Shown here: positions 1 to 12,943 of the stretch, in pieces
How positions within the stretch are numbered: position 1 is the first letter of the stretch
Layout of the letters: every line of letters starts with the position of its first letter
Notes under the pieces: model-generated
Told to the model about the DNA's origin: nothing
Databases searched by the model: none
The model's input: only the letters and a program-made list of their open reading frames with translations
Position numbers and translations under genes: made by a program
Origin: Isoetes taiwanensis
Lineage: Eukaryota > Streptophyta > Lycopodiopsida > Isoetales > Isoetaceae
Reading direction: 5' to 3'
Length of the DNA stretch: 64,000 bases
NCBI GenBank assembly: GCA_021234155.1
Contig: JAJEKV010000061.1
Location: 7,735,013-7,799,012, forward strand

Positions 1-720
1 TGGCCAAAACACCTCCCGCTTCTTCAAACACGCCAGATCTCATTAGCCGCACTCATAATGGTGCCCGCCCTCACCCCCGCGGAGGATCACTTTCGACAGA
101 TGGCTTCCCCGCCGTAAACACTTCCTCCTTTTCTTCACTCAGTGTCGTTTGGTGGGGAGGTTAGTCCCCAGGCCTCCCGGTACAGGACTATTCATGCATA
201 CAACGGACCAGGTCAAGCTCAAGGATCCTCGGGCCACCACTGGTCAGCCATCAAAGGCTTCCGGCAGAAGACCAAGCAGCCAGACCACGCAGCCAAAGCC
301 TTTGGTCACAACAAGAGGCTGGGCCAGACAAGTGACGGCCCTGCCACCGCCTGGGCCAAGGCCGGGCCACAATGGGATTCTAGGCACTTCAAGAGGCACC
401 GCCAACATTCCTCAGAATCAGGCCTCCTTCCGTGAGTCGGCACCGAGATCACCGAGTGTTCATATTGGGCCCAAGGCCATTGTACTATATATATGAGTAG
501 AGCTAGCACATGAGTTTTTAGATGAGTTTTGAGTCTTGTCTCCTTTCGCTTTTCTCTATCATGAGAGCTCATGTATGTTCATCATTGATATCAAGGAAGC
601 TTATCATCTTTCTCATTTGTTCTGCTTTCTTCTTCTTCTTCTTGCAAATCCCGCTGACATAGTCCCCCTGACTCTCCCTCGTTAGATCCACGGGTCCTCA
701 CAGAGGGCTGTTTCCAGGAG
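1..720. other. unassigned GC-rich segment ending in LTR-like sequence
   Basis: No recognisable gene. Both strands hold only short overlapping open frames of proline/arginine-rich low-complexity type. A purine stretch near 148-160 (GGTGGGGAGG) is followed by a segment that has a TATA-like string at about 483-491 and pyrimidine-rich sequence up to about 705. This resembles an LTR with a core promoter, but no second copy is visible in the window to prove it. It abuts the truncated 5' part of the next LTR element, so a nested insertion or a recombination point is likely near 720-735. Confidence 0.3.
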
Positions 721-734
721 TTCGAACCTGCATT

Positions 735-2014
735 CCCAAACACCCCCCAATTCAAATTGGGAGCAATTGGGGATGGAGGAGGAGGAGCAAAGAGCCGGCG
801 CCTCTTCGGCTTAGTCGAGATGGAGCAGCCCAAGACCCATTTGACGGGCTAGTCAAGAGGGTTACTTTGTTGATTTATAGCATAGCACCTCTCTTTGGTG
901 TGTTCTCTCTCTCTTTCTCCTGTGGGTTTACCCGCTAGACTAACCCCTTGATTGATATGGTGAGTATTCTTATCTCTAGTCTCAGACGCGCTTTGGTTGA
1001 TGGTTTAGTAGTTCTTGCTTAGTTAGCACTCCTGATATGGGGATTACGGGGTAGAGACCTCGAGCCCATGTATTGTAGTATGCTCCTAGATAGAGCCCCT
1101 GTATTATTCCCATTAGATGCGCCCAGGCACAAGAGCCCACCGGGTCATAGATGCTATGGTACCGCTTAGCACCGCATAAGGAACACAGGTGAAGTGGAGG
1201 TGGGGTCTTGCACTAACATAAAAGGCCCCCCGACTCCCTATAGCTAGGGCCTAATAGCCGGGCCACGAGGGCCGGGTATGGGTCCGACACCCCCTGGTGT
1301 AGAGGTGTGACCCGTATGGGGCACCTTGCACTTTGAGTAGATTTAGGGCGCAGTAAGTCCGCACGGATGCGGGGGTCGCTGATGCGCAAGATTTATTCTC
1401 TAGCTCGCCCATGGAGCCACCGTGGATTCTCGAAGGGGACGCTCGACCTGCCCCATCGGACGGGACTTCATGAACCCTCGGAGTAGGCTCAAGCCGGGTG
1501 ATGCCTCGAGCCCGCTGTTTCCGAAGGCTATAGCGACGCCATAGCATGAATTGACCCATCCGCAAAGTGTGCATGTGAGGGGCGGATGGAGTGGACAACC
1601 CTAGCCAATGTTCTATGCCAGCCAACGCCATGTCAAGATTCGTCTCGCCGATCTCTTGAAGCCTAGCCGCCAATGATCCTCTCACCGAGTCTCTGTAGGG
1701 GTAGAACCATGGGTTTGGGGTGTTTTCCTAGGTTAAGATGCATATTATTTGCCGTTGGTATTTGATGGATATGCCACCCTTCGTGGTGGTTATTTATATA
1801 TGATTTATGATGTGTGCTAACATGTATTCACGCTTCCGCGACGTAGGAGCCCCATTGAAGGCGCGGAATGACCCTTTCAGTTCCTTCTTCGGGCATCATA
1901 TTATAGATGGCCCGGAATAGACGGAGGGTTCCCCGCCATGGCGAAGTTGGTCGCCATGGGGAAAGTCCTCGTGATGTATACGCCCGGAGGGTCGATATGT
2001 TCGTGGAGCTGCCA
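735..2014 (+). repeat. 5' LTR, truncated at its 5' end
   Basis: It matches the right LTR from about 8990 onward, with small indels and CpG-type substitutions throughout. The first 270 bp of the right LTR (8716-8989) have no counterpart here. The end is placed at 'gctgcca', three bases before the primer-binding site. The divergence from the right LTR indicates an old insertion. Confidence 0.75.
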
Positions 2015-2017
2015 TGC

Positions 2018-2030
2018 TGGTATTAGAGCC
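2018..2030 (+). other. primer-binding site (initiator Met-tRNA type)
   Basis: TGGTATTAGAGCC differs by one base from the TGGTATCAGAGCC site common in plant LTR retrotransposons. It lies three bases after the left LTR, which is the expected position. Confidence 0.75.
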
Positions 2031-2436
2031 ATGATTTTGGTTGACCGAATCATAGCATCACCAAATCTTTAACCCGCTAGCTCGGTAGTTGAGTGGGGAG
2101 TTTAGGCTCGTTGGATCGCTTAACTTTTTGGTGATTTAGTTCTGTGTTAGGTGGATGTAATAAATTGTAAGTTCTTAAGAAGTTTAGGGCTTAATCGGAG
2201 GACCCGAAGTTTGAAGGGCTATACCTTTTTGTAGGTAGCTCTGATGAAGGCTTAAAACGCTCCAATGGATCGGCACCTCTCAAATACCCTAGGGGCACGC
2301 CTCCCGAGGCAAACGGACAACAAAGTCACCGAAAAACAAAAAGGGGCGCTTGATGTACTCAGAGGTGTTTTTTTCAAAAATAAACGCCAGATAAGCACGC
2401 CGGGCGCCCCATACGGTCCGCCGTGATAAAAATACG

Positions 2437-2705
2437 CCTTTTTTTTTTTTTTTTTAAATAATTTTAATTTTTTCGTTTTCCACCACGCTTTGAACCCGTG
2501 GACCTCCTACTTCCAACCCAACACTCTTTCCATCTTGCCAACTATCTTTATATAGAATATACATGTTCTATTACTTTGTTATACATATCTAATATTCTGC
2601 TTTTGTCCAGCTAGCGCTTTTTAAGAAAAGGTACATCATGGGATTGAACCCCCGACCTTCTCGCAGACCAAGCCAACACCTTTACCAATAAGCCAACTTC
2701 TTTCT
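2437..2705 (-). mobile_element. tRNA-derived SINE-like insertion with two tRNA-like heads
   Basis: On the minus strand, 2700-2640 reads as a tRNA-like module with a box A-like TGGCTTATTGG and a box B GGTTCAATCC. A second tRNA-like module follows at 2548-2481, with TGGCAAGATGG and GGTTCAAAGC. It is followed by a 17-base A run on that strand (T run 2439-2455). Pol III type promoters ahead of a poly(A) tail are the hallmark of SINEs, and the doubled head suggests a dimeric SINE or two nested copies. No target-site duplication was identified. It lies inside the non-coding interior of the LTR element, antisense to it. Confidence 0.55.
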
Positions 2706-5700
2706 TGAAGTAATATAATGCTTTTTCTAATATTTATAGTGCATCTATTCCATATCTAAATTAGAGGCATGCCTTTGGTAAACCCACGGAGGCAACAACT
2801 CCTACGAGCAAGTTTTTTCCGCCATAGCCGGAGCAAGCTCTTCCTTCGCCATAGTCACGGAGCAAATCGCCATAGCCGGAGCAAGCAGCCTTGCCATAGC
2901 CATGGGAGACTCTCTCTCGCTATAGTCAACCGGATAACCTGTTAACCATATATAAAGCTAGTATCCCCTAGAATAAACCACCAAATGGCACGACGTAACC
3001 TAGCAAGTCCGCCAACTTGTTATGACAACATCAACTCATTTGTGGGACTAATTCCGAATTTAATTAACAACGATTGTGGCAACTTCCTAGAATAGCAGCG
3101 GGTATTATATCCTTGATATTCTTTATGCATTAATACGGTAATAATACCTTTAGTTATTTTTTGGTAGATGCCTTGATAACACAATTTCTTCGGGCCTTGC
3201 CATGATTCAATCCATACTACATTCATATGCTTTATATTAGACCTTATTCGACGCTATATAAGTAATGTTTTATAGACATATTTATAATTAACGCTTGTCT
3301 CTCTCTAGTGTCTAAACCTTGACTCGCCTCATTTCCCAAAGAAAGGATTTCTTTTCGCCCAACCAACTAGGGGGACGGCCATGCAAAGATCCCTCTAGAC
3401 CATGGGTAGCTTTAATCCTACCACGGTTCACTACTTCTTCTCAATGGTCGCGGTTCTTTTTGTGGACCATTTTCCCGCACTTCTACGGACAAACTCAGAA
3501 TACTTGAGTGAGTGCCCGTGTTAGAACCCCCATAATAATGTCAACACTTTGTGCCAAACTTCACCGCCTATATGGATGTGATTAATTATTCTGCGGCTAC
3601 ACGTCCACAAAGTGACAACCGCCTACTCTTTTGGAATGTTCTCCGCACATTCCAATGCCACCCAACCGTTGTTGATTACTCACCTCCTTCTAGGGTACCT
3701 AGATAAGGTCCGAGCAAAATGTTTCCAACCATTATTTTAATACCTAAACGTCTTTAGGTTCTGCAAACGAACTTACATATTCCAAGGAATTATGTGAATA
3801 TCCCAAAGGACAGTACCACCCAAAGACCCCTCAAGATAGGCCTCCTCTATTCGGAGATCTTGTGTTCAAGTCTTTGGGGTCTGGCCATATGTCCTCATGG
3901 TGGACGCTATAAATGTGCGATGGCATATAAATGCTATCTACCTATCTATCTAAAAAAAAAAAAAAAAAGGTCCTTGGTGAACTCAATTCACCATGTTGTT
4001 CGAAGACATGGACGTCTTCTTCCCTAAACCATGCACCAAATCTTTAAGGAGTTTTTCAGCTCTCGCTACCTTTCAAGCCGCAAGTCTACCTTTGTATATT
4101 AGCAATGACCACCCTTCATGTTAGATAGTAACCTTTCTATCCAGATTGCTAAATATCATGCATCAAGGTCCTTTATTTCGTCAATATGTTTTCTACGTCT
4201 ATGGCCAATTTTCAAGATCCCGCCCTTACATCCGCCACATCGTATACAAATCATCCTTTAGTTGTGATCTATATTCAAGAGAGTCACCAATCCATTACTC
4301 CTTTACGTATCCGTTAACCGTCTTGTGGCTTCCAAGCCGCTATTATATGGGCCTTATGTTGTAAACCTACCTATCATTGGGGGTTATAATCCAACATTGT
4401 CCTACATCCTGGAAATCTTACTCATTACATTTCTCTGTCATGATGTCATGCTGCTGTTCTGGCATTCCAAATGACTTGACATCCGCATTTAAGCCATAAT
4501 CATGGCCTAAGAGCGGGTGAGCCTTCGTATAAATCGTGAATTACCTGGAGTCATCAAGGTGCTTGCCTTGTACTTTGTGAGCCTTTCTACAATTACCTAC
4601 GTTTAATATAACCCGGACTTGTATCAATATTCGAGTCCTGTATATGTTAACTTGCACCCCCATGTAACCCATGGCGTCACCTCTACCTGATCCAGGTATG
4701 GATCATATGGGGAAGCTAGTCTTAGGTGTCTATGCAAGACACATTCGAACATTTAGCAGGTAACTGCTATTCGCTACTTATCCTGGAATTGTACTATTGT
4801 ACTACTCAACCCCACTACCTTAAGCTTTATTCCATTGGCCGTTGACATTTATTTCAAGTGCCAACTACTACACCATATCCTAGCATGCAACGGGTTGACG
4901 GTCCTTTGCACATTTCGAACGTATCTCCAGATCCTTCCTCAGTAACTTTAGGATACCCTCGTCTTTCTCTCCTTGCGTCGCCACCTAGATTACCTCCCTA
5001 AGATGTTTATCGTATGTGTACATGGTATGTACATAATAAACATATCTCCACATCCCACAATGCTAGAGCTCTGCTCTAACTTAGCTAAACTATAACCGTA
5101 GTAGTTCTTTCAAACAAACCTATTGCCTATGTACCTTTATAATGTGGCTGACCCACCGACTTCCCAACTGGGCAGTGGCCAACTCTATGTTGGAAATCCA
5201 TATGCTGCCTACATTTTTGATAGGATCCCCAGCTACCTTAACCATCCCTTTAGTGCCTTATGGTATTCCAGTCGTGTATATACCCTATCATACCACCCAT
5301 GGGATTATGCCATAATTCTGAAGGTTTACTACCCCAGATGAGGAGCTTTTCTAAAAGCTTCTTTCGCTAAGGATCCTTTGTGTTCCATACCACCCATACT
5401 TAGTTACAATTAACCTATTGTTATTAAGTTATCAGGTGGACTTCAGCTTTTGATCAGCTTCAAATGCTGCCGTCTTTGACTCCCTCATAACGAAGTCGAG
5501 GCACTAAAACCTCCTGGTCTTCTAATAGGAAAACCCAATGTTTCAATCTTCGTTAGTAACTGCCATATGGTTATCCAATTCCTTACCCTCTTAAGAGTTT
5601 CAAAGTCATAATCTCTAACGGGTCTATGCCTCAAGGCAACGGATCCTCCACCTTCTACTTCTGTACCTACAATTGTTCCCCGCGAGTAGGGTAACTCTTA

Positions 5701-8700
5701 GGATATATGGACTACTAGTCTATAGGATCTCACTCCTTGTAATCTACACACCTCGTCTTGATTTTTATCGGGACTTGGATTGCTATGTATTGCCTCTTCT
5801 CGGTTATCCCTAAAAGATAATTGTCAAAGTCATCGTACTCCTTCTTTTCTTCCATCAGGGGATGCGATATTTTATACATTTTTTTTATTCCCAAAACCAC
5901 ATAAATGCTCTCAGCTTATAACAATGAAGTAACTCATTGGTATCTAGAACCTTTGAGCAGCTAAGCTCTCATTATCGTTTATTCCAACACCGTTCCAACC
6001 ATCCTCGGGATGTTTTTGAATGTAACATCACCGTATATGCTAGACTTACTCTAGCTATTCTCACTGATTTAAACTTTTCTCATCTTCCTTGGTACGCCGT
6101 ATCTAAGATAGTCAACTCTAAACATTGGGATAGCTTGAATGCTTATCTCTGGTAAATCATACCTAACCCAATATCTTCGTATATAAGCATATCATTATGC
6201 TTATTCTTTACACCTTGTTAAGTAATGTTTCACTCACCTCGTACGGCTATTCTTCTATCTTTTAATATGATATACATCTAAATATCACAATTAACATCTT
6301 TGATCTCCTCACTACTGTAGTATGTAATACTACTAAATCCTTCAAACATCCGAAACCACTACGTTGTTATTATGAGATATAGTAACATGTGTGCACCAAC
6401 CCTAACTCAAGACTCATACGTAATTCATTGACGTAGCCCCCTAGCTGCTTGTACTATATATGCTGTGGTTTTCACACCACACCTTCTAAACTCTCTATCC
6501 TTAGGTTTCCTTGGTCCTCACGCTCTAGTCATAAATTCCACAGGGGCACATGCCACCCTAAGTTCCTAGTGGACATACTTAATGTCTAGTATAGCAATTC
6601 TTATCTTCATTACCTCTGTATTCATATATGTGAACTAAAAGTTCTAGTATATATCTTACCTTCCTTTAGTTATGTCTTACTATTAAATGTTCCTAGTACA
6701 CATATACCAACGCGGAGTTATTCCTCGCGATACACACACGATACCAAGTCCAAAGCACATCCTCCTTCTCTAGACTTTGGTGTATTCAACGCCTCATTCC
6801 AAACTTTCTATATTTGAAACGTTGTTTACAACAATTGTCGTCTTCTCTTGACCTTGTGTGGCATACGTTCCACACTAGTGTCCAATCTGTTATACGGCAT
6901 CTCGATGTTCCCAGCAGACATCAGATGTGTCCATTTCCTTAATTTATATCCTGCATAATCGTCATGCAATTGACCGACGTCATTAAGCGTATCCAAGTGA
7001 CTATGTTGTCATCTTAATCATGCACACGCTTGCATCGTTATTGCACACTTCAGGAACATCAATCTCCTTACGAAATGCAACGTATACGTAATTTTATAAT
7101 CCGTAGTTTATGGATCCGCATCCTCATACGATATTATTCTCTACCTTTCCGCGAATCATACCTCTATTCAAGTAGCAATAGTTATAAAGTGTCGGACATG
7201 CTATACATTCACCACCATTGTCAAAACCTACACTTCTAAAGTGATCTCCCTTTCATGAGCTGGGTATTTATAATCCAGTTTTCCACCTTAGTATAGTACC
7301 TTTCTAACGTGGTCCTCGGATATATGGTGCTATATCCAGTTTCCTTCTACGTTGAGTGGCAATATATATGCCGCATAATAAATCCATCCTCGTAATTATT
7401 AAGTCCAATGTTGCAATCAGATACCAAACATCGTCATACCAATTTTTCTCGAGTATCCATCCAAAATAGGGATATCTTAACACTCCTTATTCCCAACATT
7501 CAGCACTTCTACTTCGAGTAGGAGCCCGGGACCTCCTCAGTCATCACCATCTAACAGGCTCAGGGCATACCAGACATGGTTTCGATACTTCCGCCGTGGA
7601 CACCATCGTCACAACTAACCTTCTGTGATACAGGACGATTGCATAGCCATAGCACTGCCGGATAGCGACCGGGGCGGTACCAATTACGTCGAATATATAT
7701 GTCAGCTGTACCTGTGCCCTGTAAATATAGCAGTGTCTGTATGTGTGATAAATTTACGAAAATAGCAATAGGATAAATAAGTAATTCAAATGTAAGGATA
7801 TCGGGACGTCTGGTAAACCTATAAACATAACCAATGAATTAATATGTGTCCTCATCTGACTGTAATCTATGCTAAAGATAGAGAGTGTGAGTGTGGAAAG
7901 ATTAAAGATAGTCGAAAGGAGCGAGCTATTTAAACACATAATCAAAAATAGAAGTAGATAAGTATGTATGTCTTAGACAAACTTCGGAGGGAATAACGAG
8001 ACTTAGATTAGGTTATAACAAGGTTATGAATAATAAGTCATGAACAACGTCTGTCTGTACTTAATATTAAAGTATATAGGTAAGACTGTCTGATACAGTA
8101 CAATATATAATTATCTTTAAAGGTAAGTATAACTGTGAAGGCCCTGTTAAACACTAAGGATAGGAACATACGAGTTCTTAAAATTGTAACAAACTAGGGA
8201 AACAAAATTTTGCTACAAAATTAAATTAGGGCTGACTCTATTAAGATGAATTGCAAAGTCAAGGGAGAATATAATAGATATATACACAGAAGTTAATATG
8301 ATTAGAATGACTTTCTACTAAACAGTGCGAGATTAATAACTTTGTATTATAATATAACAACAAATAGAAGTTCTTTATATCTATACCTATCTTTAAATAT
8401 ATAATCAGTTACCTGTATGTATAGAAAGAATGACTTCTAAATAGATAGACTCACAAACCTTGACCGTTCACTTTTGATAGTCCTAACCGATGATCATGTC
8501 TGATCTATCCCTCTACCACTTATATCCCAAAGTTATAAATTGCACATTACAAGTCATTTCAAACTTGATCACTTTGAACATGACAACGTCTGTGTGACTT
8601 ATAATCTCAGGCTATCTCTTTAAGGAGGGGAGACTTCCTTCCAATGTATGATGTGTGCCCTGCAACAAGAGTAGTCTTGATGCTGAGGACAGCATCATTT

Positions 8701-8702
8701 TT
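2706..8702. other. non-coding interior of the LTR element
   Basis: Six kilobases without a recognisable protein motif on either strand. The top strand looks pyrimidine-rich from about 3000 to 7600 and turns purine-rich from about 7750 to the polypurine tract, judged by eye. The 60-77-codon open frames scattered here share no retroelement motif. Confidence 0.5.
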
Positions 8703-8715
8703 AAGGTGGGGAGAA
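8703..8715 (+). other. polypurine tract
   Basis: AAGGTGGGGAGAA lies immediately before the TGTGACG start of the right LTR. This is the expected plus-strand priming site for reverse transcription. Confidence 0.7.
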
Positions 8716-10290
8716 TGTGACGTTCCACATATTTATCGCATATTTAAGTATAAATACGGATTGACGTCACTATGAATAATTAATGGCACATTAATTATTC
8801 ATAAGCTAAGGTTAGCTATGTTAATAATTAAATTATAAAGGTGGAAACCTAACCAAAACCCTAATTCGAATTTAGGGCTTATCCTAATATTAAAAAGGGC
8901 TAAAATACCAAATTAGCTAATATTAACCAATGTAGAGCATGCCACCTGGCCCAAATCGATTGGGCAAGGTAGGGTACCCAAATTAGGGCTTTTGTGCCCC
9001 AATTCAAATTGGGAGCAATTGGGGATGGAGGAGGAGGAGCAGCAGCCAGGCGCCCTTCAGTTAGTCGAGATGGAGCAGCCCAAGACCGATTTGACGGTTA
9101 GTCAGTAGGTTACTTTGTTGATTTATAGCATAGCACCTCTCTGTGGTGTGTTCTCTCTCTGTTTTCTCTCGTGGGTTTTGTTAGACTAACCCTTGATTGA
9201 TATGGTGAGTATTCTTATCTCTAGTCTCAATGCGTGCTTTGGTTGATGGTTTAGTAGTTCTTTGCTTAGTTAGCACTCGGATATGGGGATTACGGGGGTA
9301 GAGACCTCGAGCCCATGTATTGTAGTATGCTCCTAGATAGAGCCCTCGTATTATTCCCATTAGATGCGGCAGTGCACAAGAGCCCATAGGGTCATAGATG
9401 CTATGGTAACGGGCTTAGCACCAGACAAAGGAACACAGTGGTGAAGTGGAGGTGGGGTCTTCTAACATAAAAGGCTCTGGGACTCCTATAGCGAAGCTAG
9501 GCCTAATAGCCTGGCCACGAGGGCCGGGTATGGGTCCGGACACTCCACGGGTGTAGAGGTGTGACCCGTATGGGGCACCTTTGCACTTTGAGTAGATTTA
9601 GGGCGAGAGTAAGTAAGTCGGCACGGATGCGGGGTATTTACGATGCGCACGTATTCTCTAGCTTCGCCCATGGAGCCACCGCGTGATTACCGAAGGGGAC
9701 GCTTCCCGACCACCCTCATCGGACCGGGACTTCATGAACCCCAGGTAGGCTCCGCCAGGTAATGCCTCGAGCCCGCTGCGTCTCCTCGAAGGCTATAGCG
9801 GCGCCATAGCGTTGAATTGACCCATCCGCAAAGTGTGCACGAGAGGGGCGGATGGAGTGGACAACCCTAGCCAATGTTCTATGCCAGCCAGCGCCATGTC
9901 AAGATTCGGTCTCGCTGATCTCTTGAGGCCTAGCCGTCGGTCGATCCTCACCGGAGTCCGAACGGGGTAGAACCATGGGTTTGGGGTGTTTTCCTAGGTT
10001 AAGATGCATATTCTTTGCCGTTGGTATTTGGTTGGATATGCCACCCTTCGTGGTGGTTATTTATATATGATTTATGATGTGTGCTAACATGTATTCACGC
10101 TAGCTTAATTTAGGAGCCCCATTGAAGGCGTGTAAATAATGACCCTTTTCGTGTCCTTCTTTTGGGCATCATATTATAGATGGCCCGAAATAGAGCGGAG
10201 GGCCACGCTCATGGCGAAGTTGGCCGCCATGGGGGAAAGTCCCGTGATGTATACGTCCGAGGGTCGTATATGTTCGGGGGCGGAGCCGCC
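8716..10290 (+). repeat. 3' LTR
   Basis: It begins TGTGACG directly after the polypurine tract and runs to about 'cggagccgcc', the counterpart of the left LTR end. Length is about 1.57 kb. The portion 8990-10290 aligns with 735-2014. No long open frame is present, as expected for an LTR. Confidence 0.75.
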
Positions 10291-11810
10291 TGGGTAGATC
10301 TATTTGTGGAGCTTTATATAGACTATTGCATAGGCTGACCCCTTTCTTTTATTGTTTCAGCCAATCCGGAGGACAGCAATTCCAGATAAAATCTCTGTTT
10401 ATAGGGAGACCTCTTTTAGTGCTATTAGCCAACACGGAGAACTTCAATTCCAGGTAAAATCTCTATCTATAAGGGACCTTTTTTTAGTGCTATGTATTTG
10501 AAGATGATGAAACCAGCAAGTTATGCACTCCTATGCTGAATAGAAGAGGTCTCTTATGGAAGTATTTCGTCGGCCTAATGTCAATTTTTAGGCATCGTGC
10601 ATGATCGAAGAATCCCTCTTCATGGCGATGCCTCTCCTTTTTTCTTTGTCCATCTTTTTTTTACGCATTGCTTCAGCAATCCCGAAAGCCTTCAAACATA
10701 ACTCACCCATTTTCAGAGGGTTGTCGACACAGTAAATTTTCAAAAATACGGGGAGAATCCTTGGTAAGGGAAGCAAGTTAGTTTCGGGTCCTTATTACGC
10801 TTGGATTCTATTGCCAATATTGATATAAAGTAAAGTGAAGCTCTTCAAAGTGAGCACACCCAAAACCATGTTACTTTCAAATTTATACGCTCTTGCAAGA
10901 GAAATCGCATGCCTATGCACTTACAGATCTCAAATTGCAGTTTATAATATCAAAGTGTTGCAATAAGTTGCAATAAGACATCAACTAATTTGCATCTATC
11001 TTGCTGTTCAATCTGTCAGTAAACTTTAGAACTGTATGAGAGAGGACTGGACTATAAACTGTCTTTACATTCTTTTTGCAACAACTCGGCTGGCGGCGAG
11101 TTTTTTTTTATCATTTAATTTGCTAGAAAGCATGTATTAAGAAAACGATCTCTCAAAGAGTTACGCCATGAACATAATGGTTTTATACCAGATGGTATCC
11201 CATTTACAAGAATCTGAAGACTTATACTTGTTCCATGTGTGTGAGTGCAAACTAAGTACGTGTCCTCTGTTTATGGCACCGTCCACAAGACTTTGTGTTT
11301 AGTAACCTATTTGAAAGTTGCATAACCTTGCCTTGGGCATGCCTCCAGATTCATATGTTTATATTTAAAGATTTAAGGTGCCTTTGAAAGGGTCAAATTT
11401 GAGTCTAGCCTAAAAACATGTCTATCCATGTTACACATGCCTAATTTTCTCCTTTACTGCAAGTTGGAATCTTTATTGTGTCTTTCTGCAGGGTTTGCTT
11501 GTCATGATATACTATGTGATGCATATTGGCACACAAAGCTGTGCTTGGACGAAGTGTTGGCTGCTCAGGAAATCAAAGATTGATAATGGTGATTTGAAAC
11601 ATTTTACTTGCTTTGTAGAGATCTGTGTTTTGTGAAAGGAAATCTTTGATGTTTTCAGTTTTGAAAAGGTTCGGATAAGAATATAATACGTTAGTGTGTG
11701 TTTTCGAGGCAAAATATATGCAACACTATTCTCTTTGTTCTCTTATTTCATTTTAGTTTTGACATTAAGTGTTTGGGAAATAGATGATGTCTTCTTTGCA
11801 GAAAAATGAT
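10291..11810. other. no gene recognised
   Basis: AT-rich intergenic sequence with short open frames only. An approximate internal repeat occurs around 10365-10400 and 10430-10480 ('aattccagataaaatctct' and 'aattccaggtaaaatctct'). Nothing else is supported. Confidence 0.5.
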
Positions 11811-12943
11811 ATAGAATAGAATAGAATAGAATACATTATTGTCCCTTGTGCCCTGAGGCCTCTGGACTTGTGTAGCGTGGGCGAGCTCCCTGGTGGGGGC
11901 TACTAGCTCATCACGCTGTTTTGTTGTAGCCTTTTCTGAAGGCTCACTTTTTCCTATTAATGCCGGCACCCTACTTTGTTCCGGCTTCTAGGCCCGTCAC
12001 GGTGTCGTCTATATCAAACTTGACTTTAAAATTTGTACATTTTAATGCGTCTATGATTTGCCTCTTTAGCAAATCATATCGTAAGCCCTTTTTGTTCATG
12101 TGCTTCCCGGTTGTGCTCAAAGATCTCCTCGTATTGCATCGCCGGGTCTCCCATTGTTTTGTCCTTGCCATTATGTTATGTAATCGATTGTCCCCACCTT
12201 ACTCTCTTGTACTTTTCCACGATGTTACGTGTAAGTTGGACATTAGTTAAGCATGTGGTTTTAGATCCTCTATTTCCACTCATCATCAGGATTCTGCATA
12301 GCTTTGTCCGTCGTCTATTTTTCTCCACTGTCCTTTTCAATTCTCGGATCATGACATCCCATCCCGAACTTTGCTAAAATATCTCGTCTCCGTTTTTCCA
12401 AGCATATTATCTTGGTACATTTGTTGTCCTATCATCTGCTTTCACGGATTAAATATTGATACAAAGGATTGTTTTGGGTCTGTGTGTCTTTGCAGCCATG
12501 CCCGCGTAGCTTTACTTGCCCACTCCTCATTCCATTGGCCTTCATCGATCAGTTCGCTCAAATTTAGCCCCATTTCTCTGGTCCATATTGCTACATCCCT
12601 AAACCATCCACTGCTTGTGGTGATGTGCGACCTTGCTGATTCGTTGATTGCGATGCTTGCTAACTTCTCTGACTTTTCACCTGCATTATTTCTTATGATG
12701 TATCTGATGGTCCTTTCCCATGCTCTCACCTCCATAGGTTTCTGACCTGTCTCATATACTATGGTTGTCAATGGTGTATTTGCCCTTAGTTTGAATTCCT
12801 GTTTATGTAGCTGTCTGAAAATCCCTTCTTGCTTTTCCCATTTCTTGTCTGTTAGCCCCGGTCCCCAGGCTTCCGCCCCGTATAGCTGTGTTGTGACGAC
12901 TACCGTGCCCAATATTATATTTGGGTTCATGTTCACAAGCAAG
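11811..12943 (-). mobile_element. non-LTR retrotransposon 3' portion with ATTCT tail
   Basis: On the minus strand, codons from 12942 to 12442 give 166 residues resembling the segment after the reverse transcriptase domain in LINEs: LYGAEAWGP, then WEKQEGIFRQLHKQ, then ETGQKPMEVRAWER. These align in order with LYRAKIWGP, WNDLEQVQKAFLAR and ETGFLPLQWAALEH in the element at 20497-22460. Open but frame-shifted sequence continues to about 11971. The 3' end is a pentamer tail (ATTCTATTCTATTCT on the minus strand, 11811-11833), not poly(A). The copy is truncated at its 5' end and lacks the catalytic YxDD region. Tails of short tandem repeats are known in RTE-type and some other LINE clades; the clade is not resolved here. 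Confidence 0.7.

Larger units (their letters stand above)
735..10290 (+). mobile_element. LTR retrotransposon without coding capacity (LARD-like)
   Basis: Two direct repeats of about 1.3 kb (735-2014 and 8990-10290) share long near-identical blocks, for example the segment from 'caattcaaattgggagcaat' onward. The left copy is followed after 3 nt by TGGTATTAGAGCC (2018-2030), close to the usual plant initiator-Met tRNA primer site. The right copy is preceded by a polypurine tract (8703-8715) and begins TGTGACG at 8716. No gag, protease, reverse transcriptase, RNase H or integrase motif is visible in the 6.7-kb interior, where no open frame exceeds about 80 codons. This fits a large retrotransposon derivative or a fully decayed element. 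The left LTR lacks the part matching 8716-8989, so target-site duplications cannot be tested. Confidence 0.8.

Noticed and set aside
149-496. 115-codon open frame near the window start
   Set aside because: Low-complexity Pro/Arg/Gln composition, overlapped by another frame of equal quality and no recognisable motif.
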